Shown piece by piece: positions 13,782 through 25,200 of a stretch of DNA of 64,000 bases (position 1 is its first letter; each line of letters starts with the position of its first letter). The DNA comes from Aphrocallistes beatrix (taxonomy: Eukaryota; Porifera; Hexactinellida; Sceptrulophora; Aphrocallistidae). The DNA lies in NCBI GenBank assembly GCA_963281255.1, contig OY725495.1, positions 1 through 64,000 of the forward strand. Reading direction: 5' to 3'. The notes under the pieces were generated by a model that was given only the letters and a program-made list of their open reading frames with translations, ran no database searches and was not told the DNA's origin. Made by a program: the position numbers and the translations under genes.

Positions 13782-14284
13782 CCTACTGACAGATGCCGAC
13801 TGCTGTGTGGGACCGGGGAGAGTATATATATGGGTGAAGAAGCTGCAGAAACTATATTGCCGGCAATATTCGCTACCTTCTTCAACGCTACACCTCATCA
13901 CCCCCGGGGGCATCGCTACACAGCCAACTCTCCAGCAGGTCAGTACTATCCTACTCTTACACTTGACAAATAGACTTTACAAATAGACCGACCTGATCTT
14001 TTCTCTTTTAGAATTCTCACCGCCAGATTCAGGCTGAAGGACTTGGACCAGATCTTCTGACTGATGGACTATCAGATCTTCTGACTGAGGGACTATCAGA
14101 TCTTCTGACTGAGGGACTACCAGATCTTGAGACTGAGGGACTTCCAAACTGCCAGACCGTCGAGCTAAGGTATGTGTAAAATCTTAACGCCATCACTCAC
14201 TTCTTTCCCATTTCCAAACTAATCAACTCCCTCCTTCTTTCTAGGTGTGAGATGTCTCTAGCATCACTCCTCACTCATCGCTAA
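13768..14284 (+). CDS. Candidate small three-exon gene, copy 1 (unknown product)
   Basis: A spliced frame can be read as exon 1 13768-13938, exon 2 14012-14169 and exon 3 14245-14284, giving 122 residues from ATG 13768 to TAA. Both introns have GT-AG ends and good polypyrimidine tracts (CAG|GTCAGT...TTCTCTTTTAG and AAG|GTATGT...TTCTTTCTAG), and their 73-75 bp lengths match the small cadherin introns. Exon junctions keep frame (phase 0, then phase 2). Exon 2 encodes four 8-residue repeats of the LSDLLTEG type. Against it: no recognised domain, the TATA-like box lies downstream of this ATG, and copy 2 has a one-base indel that breaks the ATG frame. It may be a non-coding transcript. Confidence 0.35.
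13823..13830 (+). promoter_or_regulatory. TATA-like box (TATATATA), copy 1
   Basis: TATATATA followed by TGGGTGAAGAAG lies directly downstream of the CAGGTG cluster and about 110 bp upstream of a consensus splice donor at 13939. If used, transcription would start near 13850 and give a short first exon. This is inference from sequence only. Confidence 0.35.
14048..14143 (+). repeat. 24-bp tandem repeat (4 units) in candidate exon 2
   Basis: Four 24-bp units of the type TCAGATCTTCTGACTGAGGG plus ACTA. In the candidate gene's frame each unit is eight codons (SDLLTEGL and close variants). Confidence 0.85.
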
Positions 14285-14766
14285 TTTATTCATTTCCTGG
14301 GTAGTAGGGTACATTATTTTTCAGTTAGGTCAGTAGACTAGGTTAATAAGCTTTCAGTGCGCTTTATGAGGTATTCCAAATTATACCTCCCGTCTAGGTT
14401 CAGTTTATCGTTATCGTGCATACCCCTTAGAGGGGTATAGCTAAAAATTGTTGATTCTATTAGGTTTGAATTTTTGGGGGGGGGGGGGTTAATTATGAGC
14501 TTCAAAGTTGTCCTGTCCATGTGGTCTCATCAATACATTCGTTAAGATAGGTTAAGGTTCAGCTTAAGGTCGAATAAGAGAGTAACTCTTCGTTTTCGTT
14601 CACGTGTAAAGTTAGCTTATAAGGTCGAATTCGAATATCGTTCAAAATTAAGTTCAGTGTAGGTGTAAGTTCGAAACCTAGAAGGGGCACACACAGCAGG
14701 GGGGTCCACAGTTCGGCGACCGGAGAGGAAGGGATGGGGGTGGAGCCGGGGCGGACTAACACGGAC
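14285..14766. other. Copy-1 spacer, no gene
   Basis: Non-coding spacer. It contains a hairpin at 14420-14438 (ATACCCCT, loop TAG, AGGGGTAT), a poly-G run near 14476-14487 that is shorter in copy 2, and a junction near 14675 where copy 2 has about 352 extra bases. No coding signal was seen. Confidence 0.6.
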
Positions 14767-15004
14767 CGCGCCACTACACTGACGGAGGAGCTACACTGAC
14801 CGCGTCGCTACACTGATGGAGGAGATACACGGACAGCGTCGCTACACTGACGGAGGAGCTACACTGACCGCGTCGCTACACTGATGGAGGAGATACACGG
14901 ACAGCGTCGCTACACTGATGGGGGAGATACACGGACAGCGTCGCTACACTGATGGGGGAGATACACGGACCGCGTTACTACACTGATGGAGGAACCACAT
15001 TGAT
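14767..15004. repeat. 34-bp minisatellite, 7 units, copy 1
   Basis: Seven head-to-tail 34-bp units, each with a core CTACACTGATGGAGGAG and CGTCGCTACACTGA-like segments. The first and last units are the most diverged. Copy 2 has five units at the matching place, so this is a length-variable tandem repeat. Confidence 0.9.
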
Positions 15005-16265
15005 GAAGGAGCTGTTTAATGTCATTATATTATTCTTGTCATGTATACATATTCTCTATTCTGTTTTTGAACATAAATTGACTATTAAATTAGCTACAAA
15101 TTTAGTCTAATCTCATATTGAAATGCTGGGTAAATAATCAAAGAATTACAATCGAGGTTCCGGGATCAGAAAGCAATTAATTATAATGATATGCATATTT
15201 TAACTAATCTAATATAGCAACATAAGAAGCCCTACCTCATCAGCCTCCGTTTCATCTCTCTTAACTTAAATTGCTGGAATCAATATCAATTCGTCATAAC
15301 TATTTCATCATATTCATAATACCCATAATGCACATATTATATTTCACGTACCTGGCAACATAAACACTCTATCTGCCATCCTTCATGACGTAAAGTTGAT
15401 GATGATATTAAGTTTTTCTCGTAGGAAATTATCTCAATGTTTCCTCTCGGGACTCAATCTAAATGTACTGCATGTTAATTAATAATTATCCCTATATAGT
15501 GTTGCATCTCCATTCGTTGCTATATACTGCTTGTTCCCGCTTCATAGTGGTCCATATTAATTCGCGGGTATACTGCATGTTGACCTTCTATAGTGTTGTA
15601 TTTCGATTCTTTGTTTTCTATTTAATTCATTTAGATTGAATCTTCATAGTACGTCCAATCTAATCTTTGACGCTTGATCTTTGAGTGCAAGTTTTTAATT
15701 CATTTAGTTTGGGTCCTCAGAGCACGCATTGAGATAATTTACAGTAGCATCATGCATCTATTTGCTACGAGCCTTGTATCTTCCTATGTGCTACGTTATA
15801 CGGTTCTGTCGATCCCAGAGATATATTTGTTGATCAGTTAGCTCATTCCCGTTTAGTATAAACTGCAATAATTCCAAATTCCTCTCATAAATAATTGTTT
15901 GAATTGCTAATCGTATGGGGAAGCAGACTGCTGATGCCTTCCTCTTCACCTCACACGAAATGCGATTGCCCATTGTTCTATTTCGTAGCAACATAAGCAC
16001 CAGATGTGTCATTGGGGCAGTTCTGAGCTAACTTCTCGAAATTTAGATTTCTGATTCAATTGATCATAAAGATAGTTAACTTCCATTCAAAGCTCAGATT
16101 AGACTTAATTAGACTTGATTGCTAATTTATGAAATGTTTGCTATAAACAGTTCCTTAAAACTATATTTTGTTTTTTATGAATTGATTTTGCATATTCTTT
16201 GCTTGAACATTTTATACCTCTCTTCTTGTTATTAACTCGAACTCTTTTTAGCTAGATTTAATCAT
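15005..16265. other. Copy-1 sequence upstream of the cadherin start, no gene
   Basis: AT-rich sequence with weak local direct repeats (for example TATAGTGTTG near 15500 and 15590, and TTTAATTCATTTAG near 15627 and 15695). It probably holds the cadherin promoter and 5' UTR, but I see no clear TATA box or splice signals. Copy 2 carries a transposon pair in the matching region that is absent here. Confidence 0.55.
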
Positions 16266-19200
16266 ATGCTTCATCACGTGCGATGCCAGCGATGTGTGCA
16301 TCTCTTCATTCTTTTCCAATTACTAATTTCATATTCTATGGCTACACTCAACTTCGTGAATGCACCTTATAACTTCTCCATCCAAGAAAACAAGCCCATT
16401 GGAACTTTTTTAGGAAATATTTCTGCAATCTCTTCTGACCTCAACCCTGTCACTTACCACATTGCTAATCAGTCGATTGAGCGCACTTTCAGCCTCGAAC
16501 TGAATTCTGGAATACTTTGGACTAACTCTTCTCTAGATTTTGAGGCGCGGCCTTCCTATCAGTTGTCAATAGAGACACGGGCTGGCACACAAAGTGCTTT
16601 CACTACTGTCATTGTTTCTGTGAGTTATTCTGGAACAAAAATTTTTCGGTTTTGTGCCAAACATTATTTGTTTTTGATTAGGTTATCGACATTGATGATG
16701 TCAGTCCTGTTTGTGAGAGGTTTTCTTTTACAATTTACGTCTCAGAAAACTCATCCTACTCCCCTCCAAACACTCTCCTCTCGCTGCCCTGCACAGACGT
16801 TGATTCAAGTGTTATTTACTATGATTTCATTAGCGGGAACGGTAAGTACAAAGTTTTCTAGTGATACAAGTATTACCCAAATTCTACCACTTCCATTCTC
16901 CTTAGATCAAATGAAGTTTCAAATTATAAACTCTAGCTTCATTCTATTTGGGGCTTTGAACTACTCTGAAACATCTAATTACTCCATCTTAATTGCCGTT
17001 TCTGACAATTCCACTCCATCGCAGCATATTCGTGTCTTTGTGCAAGTGCTACCAAACTCTGGTCTGCCCCCCGTATTCACACAGGATGGAAGATACAATC
17101 TCCAACTGTCAGAGGATGCTCCAATTGGTCCCATCTATCAGGTATTTGGACTTTTTACTAAAATCTGAGCTTTCAATCAAATTAACCTTGCTTACTTCCC
17201 CAATAGATCGCCCTGACAAACGACTATGCTGACTCCGCAGAAGTTTTTGCCTACTCTATAGTGTCTGGAGACGGTTCCAGACATTTCTCAATCAATTCTT
17301 CTTCTGGCATTCTCTCCCTCCATTCCAGTCTAGACCGCGAGAGCATTCCGCTCTACTCTCTCTTTATCTTGGCATTCGATCAGTCAGTCTACCCTCTCAT
17401 GCTACGCACTGCCGTGGCTAATGTTAACATTACTGTGTTGGATGTCAATGACAATGCACCAACATTCAACTCTGTCAACCTCTCTGCATTCATCTCGAAG
17501 GACTCCCCTCCCTCCACTCACGTCGTTACTCTTTCTTGCACTGACGCAGACAGTGGCAGCAACGGAACCATCGCCTCCTACTCGCTGGATTCCCCCTATT
17601 TCAGGATCGACTCTTTTCGAGGTGATGTCTACCTCAACGCATCTTTACCTGCCTTCTCTGCCCCTCAACTCAGTTTCCACTCCTCAGTTTCCTGCACTGA
17701 TTCAGGGTCTCCACCTCTCTCGCGGCTAGACACATTGGTGATTTCGGTACGTCAGTCCAACCTCTATGCTCCAAACTTCACTGCCGTTTCTGCGACGTTT
17801 GATGTGCTGGAGAATATTTATCTTCCTGGAATGCCCTTATTCGAGGTTTGTTACTTAGAACTACGTACGGTAGAACCTCCATAATCCGACATCGTTTTCT
17901 ACCATAATTGGCGCTGGACGGTAGAAATTGACTGTATAATCCGACAGTTTTTTCGTTTCTCGAAGGGTGTCGGATTATGCAGCTTCGACTGTACATTATA
18001 CTTTACGCAGTGTGTGTAATGCGTTGCGCTACCCTCACACATAAACCCCACCCTGTAGTTCCTTATAGTGTCTTAGCCTCTTTCTATTCTCACTTTATAT
18101 GTCATGTTATTGTGAACGTAATATAAGACTACGCATTCCTTCCACCGCCATCTGTTCAGACATTTGCAAGGATTTATTTTGTGTTCATGGCTTCAAATTC
18201 TTTGTTGTGCGACCTGTAGGAGTTAAGATTTTCCGATCTCTTAGCAATTCTGCACGCAATTTATCCTCGGTTGGTTGGAAGCCACATTATATTGGCTCGA
18301 GATCGCCTTACAATTATCTAAGACTATAAATTACTCCAATTTATCCTTTAATAACAATTATGTAATATTCAGTGATCCAATGTGAAAGGATAATCTAGTG
18401 CACATGAATAAATTTGAAATGATTTAACTTACACATGACTCAACGTTCCTTCTTATCCTCTCTCTATAAATGTATATCTTTATAAATTTAAGGATATAAT
18501 CTATTTCGTACATTTCTAATCCTGACATTGATAGTTAACTGTATTATCACATCAAATATGTCGGCTGGCAAAAGAGTATCTTTCAAACCTAAATCAGCAG
18601 AAACTGTCAAAGTTCCTGATTTAATAATCAACACTCACTCCTCCGGCTATGAAACGACACATTCTTCCAGTCCAATCGACCATCAAATGCAAGAACCACT
18701 CATCAAGCGTCCCCCGCCACCAGGGGATGAGCCACGCCCGTCAAATTGGAGGAGGAATTCGTCTGTGATAGGGAAATCTCTGCAATTCTGCTGCGCTGGA
18801 TTAAAGCTGAATTCTTCTCAGGAAAGTTCCCCGGCAGAATCTCCCACAACACAGCCAAACGAGATCGAGAAGATGCGACAGGAGTTGAAGTTTCATTTCA
18901 TGAATCCTTTCGAAAAGATGAAATATAGAGAGCGACGGAGAATGCCTTGGAAGCTGATTTTTCAGATCCTCCAAGTCCTGGTCATCACTGTCCAGCTGTA
19001 CACCTTCTCTCAGGCCAAATTCAGCGTCACTTCCTTCCTCTCGCAGAACAGCGCCACCTTCAAGCGCTACTTCATCAAAGACTACTCTTCGGACCCGGAA
19101 GACTACGCCATCTACACTGTGGACGACCTTCAAGATTCTCTCAGCTTTGCGATAGGCCGCTACTACTGCATTCAGAACAAGAGCCTCGGCCCGTACGACT

Positions 19201-22200
19201 ATTCCCTCCCGAACGGCTCTGTGCCGCTCATCAAGCTCTGTCTGAACAAGTACAAATCCGGAGCTATTTACTCTTTCAACCAATCCTACGACTTCGATTC
19301 TGAGACGGAAGACGTTTGCTACCAAATACCACAGAGTAATATATCGCAATCTTTGGCTAAGTATATCAACCACGACAACTTGGACAGTCTCATCAAGACG
19401 AGTCTAGTATTTTCTCTCAGCTCTGTTTATCTCAAAGCTTGGCCGACTCCTGACTGCGTGATTTTCTATATACAAATCCTATACGATCACTCTGATCACG
19501 ACGGACTCGTGCCAGTAAGAGTGCACCACACTTACAACACCAAAGACTGCTTCAATTTGAGAATCGGTCGCACGGGGAATCAGCGCTTTGTCACTCCCAA
19601 CCCTCTCAACCAATACGGCCTCTTCGACTCCCTCATCATCCTAATATGCGCTGTCACCAGCTTCCTCTGCCTGCGCTCTCTCCTGAGAACTCTGATGAAG
19701 GCTTTGCGCGTCAAGCGCTTCTTCGTCAAGCACTCCTCTCGCACGCTGACAGTTGGAGAGCTCTGGCCCATGTTTAATCTCTGGTTCATCAGTCTCCTAT
19801 TTGGAAACATTTTCACTATCCTCGGGTCGATTTGGAAGATATTAATCGAGCACAAATTGCTTGAAACGGAACAATTCGACTGGTGCAGTCTGATGCTGGG
19901 AATTGGCATTTTGTTTGGTTGGTGCTCGATGCTTCGCTTCTTTTCGTACTTTGAAAAGTACAACATTTTACTGCTAACACTAAGACTCGCCATCCCCAAC
20001 GTCATCCGATTCATAATCTGTATTCTGATCGTCTACATCTCCTGCTGCCTCGTCGGCTGGGTGATTCTGGGTCCTTATCACTCGAAGTTCAGAGACTTCC
20101 TCACCACGAGCGAATGTCTCTTTTCCCTTCTCAACGGAGACGATATGTACAACACTTTCCAGGAGCTGCGACATGCTTCTGTCCCGATCCGAGTTTTCTG
20201 TGAGATCTATCTCTACGTCTTCATCTCCCTCTTCATCTACGTCGTGCTCAGCCTCTTCATTTCCCTCATCTCGGAGACCTATGAGAACCTCAAGCATGGC
20301 GGGCGGATATTCTCTTACTGTCTGCTGGAGCAGTTCGCATACTGTAACGACGAGAGTCAAATGTACATCGGAGGACAGCGCAGTGCATCTCCCGCCGGCC
20401 CCCACCCTCACCAACACTGTGGGACTCAGCACCTGAACAACCTCGCACCTACTTCCTACCAATCTGGGAATATGATGGCATCCAACTCCTACCTTCCTGT
20501 GCCATCTGCCCATGCGAACATGGAGAGCGTGCACCTCAACAGTTACAGCTTCGTTAAGGAGTACCGCCCTGAGCCTCACCCCAAAGTCCTCTAGCATCCT
20601 CCCCGCACTCTACATCCAATTTATGAACGTATTTAGTTTTAACATTAATTTGGTGGACTCACCTTTGCAGTACTGTCTTATACTTGAATTGCATAGGCAT
20701 GTGTACGTACTTGTATATGTTGTATAGTTGTATAGCATTATTACTACCACGATGTGATATTTTGAATGGAAGAGTTACGTTTATTGTTATTCCAAAATTA
20801 TAAACTGTTTTTATTCGTTGTGGGTACCTCGACGAACCTAACAATATAAAATTCTACGTGAGTATCATGGGGACCGATCTAAGTGGGGGAGATGCGAAAT
20901 GTGATGCTATTTTATTGTTTAATAACCTATTTTTCTTCAGGTAACGGCCACAGATTCGGATTCGGATTCCGAGGGGGACATAGTCTATGCAGTGACAGGA
21001 GGAGCTGATAGTAACGACTTCTTCTTTCCTGTCCCGTCCATCGGACACGTGCATACTTCTCTAACGCATTTCGATAGGGAATCTAGAGCTGAATACAAGT
21101 TTGAAGCCACAGCGACCGACAGAGCTCTGCAAGGATTCAGGAAATCCTCTGCGCTCCTCGTCACTGTGCTGGTGCGTGACGAGAACGACAACTCGCCTGT
21201 CTTCTCACAGCACAGCTATTTCACTTCGATCCACGACAACAACACGATGGGTCTGCCTCTCCCTGCAGTCTCGTGCTCTGACTCTGACTCGGGAATGAAC
21301 GGAATAATCGAGTATTCTCTCACGTTCGATCCCTTTCCTGTCCTCTCCATCGACTCTAGCACTGGAGCACTGCAGCTCAGCTCTGCTATCAGACTCGAGT
21401 CTGACTCCACTCGGATAATCACGTCCTACATCTTGTGTAGAGATGGCGGAGTCCCTCCAAGAAGTGACATTGCCTCCTACAACCTGCAGGTCGTTCCCGT
21501 TAACGAACACCCTCCAATGTTCCCGCAGGACAACTACACTGCAGACATCTTGCCTGAGGACAGCCCCCCCGAGACCTTCGTCATTCAGGTCACGGCTCTC
21601 GATCAGGATGCTTCCTCTGCGGGTCGCCAGCTGGAATACTCAATTCGCAGCTCGTTAGGATCCGATTTCTTCGCGATTGGCAGCAGCAGTGGGAACATCA
21701 CAGTCAGTTCCCGTCTGAATGCCACCCAGTTCCCGACGTACGAACTGATCGTGAAGGCCACTGGCGCCAAAAACTTGAGCGATGAGACCACTGTGTACAT
21801 TCCCATCTTCAATGTCAATGAGGACGCACCCGTCTTGCACCGAGTCTCGTTTATCAATCAGAACCAGACTGTGCAGGAGAACTCTCCCCCCGGCCTCCCT
21901 GTAGCGCGTATCCAATGCCTAGACATGGATGATATCCTCCCTGACAAGATCTCGTATCGCCTGGATCCCAACTCTCTCATGACGCAGGAGTTCGTCGTAA
22001 CCTCGGATGGACTGGTGACCACAGGTCCTGACCCCACTGACTGTGAGACGATGGATCGCTACGACATCGTCATTATCTGTTCTGACAACGAGTCTCCTCC
22101 TCGGACAGCACAAGCCAGCATTCGCATCATGATTGGAGGAGTGAATGAAATAGCGCCTCATTTTGTTAATGGGGAAACTTTTATCTTTAGAGCTATTGCA

Positions 22201-25200
22201 GAAAACGTTCCTTTATACACTGAAATTGTCAGAATAAATGCAGTTGACGAGGATTGTGGGTCTGATGGCGAAATCTTATCCTACAGGCTAACCAATGACC
22301 CTCTATACGACGACATTATCGGACCTTGGTTTAATATTACGGATGGCGGTATGGTGTACACAATAGACTATCTGGATGGAGAACTTGTACCAAACAATGT
22401 ACTGATATTGACCTTGGAAGTGGAAGCGATTGATAACGGAAATCCGCCACTGACCTCTCGCGATCAAACAGAAGTAGGTGCCAGTGTAGTTTCCATCATT
22501 TCTGTGGTCATCATAAATATCAATGACAAACCTCCAGAATTTAATGAAAGCAATCCCATTACAATAATAATCAACGAGAATACTTCTCCTAACATTCCAA
22601 TCCACCAAGTTGAATGTACTGATCCTGACAGAAAGGATGATGTGTTTATTGTTCCTAGAGGGAGCTCTGAGCCTTTCTCTGTTTCGAACGGAAACATTTC
22701 GGTGGCTTCTGGACATGTCATCGACTACGAGATGTCCCAGCAACACACATTCTATCTCAGTTGCTCAGATTCTATTTTCACCACAGACATTCAAGTCAAT
22801 GTTCTCGTGCGACCGCTCAATGACAACCCAGTTCAGTTCCAGTCCAACTTCTACCAATTCAATCTGAGTCGTACCGCTACTCCCGGAGAGACGATCGGGG
22901 TTGCTGTCATCGTGGATGCAGACATCGATGAGTTGACTCTTCCTGTCGTAAGTGTTTTGAACTTCACAGGTCCCTTCAATCCTCTCACAGTAAACTCCGC
23001 CGGAGTCCTGACCCTCTCCTCTCTCATCTCGCCGAACCTGAACGATTCGTTCTATCTAGAGCTCCGAGTTGATGACGGGTTTTCCCGTGATAGCACTCTT
23101 GTCAAGATACAACTCGTTGAAGGAAACTTGAACTCGCCTGAGTTCTCTCAGGACCTGTACGTCGTAGGCCCTATCTCCGCTTCCGCAGGGGTGGATTCCT
23201 CGCTGTTTAAGCTCATGTGCACGGACAGAGATTACGGATCGAATGGAGAGGTGGATTTCCGCATAACCCATTCATTTCCTCAAGAAGACTTCTCTATCAG
23301 ATCGGACGGAGTTCTGAGAGTGCTGAATCCTCTCAACGCGAGTCTCAACTCGGATTACAATCTGCTGGTCACTTGTTTCGACCACGGATCTCCTGTCAGA
23401 TTCAACACTACAGTTGTGTCAGTTACTGTTTCCGGTGGAAATAACTGCCCACCCGTCTTCATTCTCACTGACACGTATTTTAACAGCATTTCTGAGGACG
23501 TACAATCCGGTGCGATGGTAGGTCAAGTGTTCACGACAGACTGCGACGTGGAAATGCACTCAAATCCTACTTACGTCACACTCTCACACCCCAGCCAGTT
23601 CTACATCGACCCTGTCGATGGAAAGATATTTGTCAAAGGGAACTTGGACCGAGAAACAGAAGAAGTGATAGACTTGCTTATCAGAGCTGACAACGATAAC
23701 TTCGAACCGACCCACACATTCAGGATTACTCTGCTCGATGTGAATGACAACGCTCCGAGGTGCAGCCCTCGTGAATACTTCGTCCGGGTTGCAGAAAATG
23801 CGAGAGATGGAGAGTTCATTCTCACTCTGGACTGCTCTGATCCAGACCTCGGTTTAAACAGCGAGTTGACCTTCTCACCACTCACCTCTCCCTCCCCATT
23901 CTCTCTTCTTGCGAACGGGTCCGTCTACCTAAACTCTGCCGCCCTCCTCAACGCCGCATTAGAGCACGAGTTCCGTTTGATGGTGCAGGACAGAGGCACT
24001 CCTCCTCTCAATTCTACCGCGATAGTATATGTGTCAGTGGCTCCCGCCAATCTCTTCGCGCCTGAATTTCAAGGAAGTTCACAAAATCCTGGAATCGTGA
24101 TTATTTCCGAGGTGACTCCTCTCGGTTCTCACCTCTTCACTTTCGTAGCCACTGATAATGATGTAGGATCGGCGGAGAGTTCAGTTCGTTACGCGATTGC
24201 TTCTGGGAATCTGGGGACCACCTTCCAGATACATCCGGAAGAGGGCAGACTGACACTAAACCTTCCTCCTGACTTCTCCAGGACTTCTCAGTACATTCTC
24301 AGCATCAGTGCTAGGGACCTCGCAGCTCTCAACCCCAAGACAGCCTACACCACAATCAGCATATACGTAACGACGGTGAACCGGTTTCTCCCAGCGTGTA
24401 GCGACCCTCAATATTCGCTGTTTGTAGAAGAGAGTCGTGTCGGACCTTTCTTGGCCCTGGAATGCTCAGACGCTGACGGCACTCCTGTTTTCTTCTCTTT
24501 GGATTCAGGAGATACGTCACTCTTCCAAATAAATAGCTCTTCTGGCTCTCTCTCCCTCATCTCCACACTCGACTTCGAGTCTACAGCGGTCCACAGCTTG
24601 GCAGTGCGGGTGTCAGACGGAGAAGCGCACGTCCTGGTCCCGATACAAGTCTTAGTAGCGCCAATCAACGAATTCCCTCCTCGCTTCCCCTCGGCTCGCT
24701 TTTCCGTGGAGATTGCTGAGGACTCGTCAGTTCCTTTTGAGATAATACCTCTTACTGCTTCAGATTCCGATACAGATAACATCACCACGAAACACGGACA
24801 AGTTCAATATCAAATTATTGCTGGAAACGATGACGAAATGTTCACTATCGGAAATTCCAATGGAGTTCTGTATCTGGTGCAGATACTAGACTTTGAATCT
24901 ATTTCCTTTTACAATCTGACCGTCATGGCTTCAGATCCTGACTTCTCTGACACCTCCACGGTTCAGATCTCAGTCCTCAACGTTAACGATGTTACTCCTT
25001 ATTTTGGAGAAAGTCTCTACGTGTTCTCCATTAACACTTCTTACTCCACATCTTCCACGGTGGGCACCGTCAGGTGCTTCGATACAGACTTTTCTAATGC
25101 TCTAAATCGCTCAATCCTCTCCATAGCAACTCCGAACGTTCCATTCTCTATTGACAGAGAGTCTGGCCTCCTTTCGCTCTCCCTCAACGCATCTCTCACC

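Larger units (their letters stand above)
17846..20940 (+). other. Cadherin intron 4 (host intron), copy 1
   Basis: This 3,095-bp phase-0 intron splits EC5 between PLFE and VTATD. The donor is GAG|GTTTGT and the acceptor TTTTTCTTCAG. It contains a 124-bp transposon remnant (17868-17991), about 560 bp of TRPML upstream sequence with no other recognised feature, the TRPML gene, and about 350 bp downstream of it. Every other intron seen in the gene is 53-76 bp. Confidence 0.88.

Noticed and set aside
15791-16012. Minus-strand 73-codon ATG frame, also at 40269-40490
   Set aside because: No recognised domain; its preservation in the other copy is expected for alleles and is not evidence of coding.
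18528-18557. Upstream extension of TRPML by 10 residues
   Set aside because: The extension begins at TTG; the first ATG in frame is 18558, and copy 2 also reads from its equivalent ATG at 43035.
18801-20597. Antisense open frames of 144-205 codons opposite TRPML
   Set aside because: They are shadows of the strongly coding plus strand, arising from codon bias; they show no family features.
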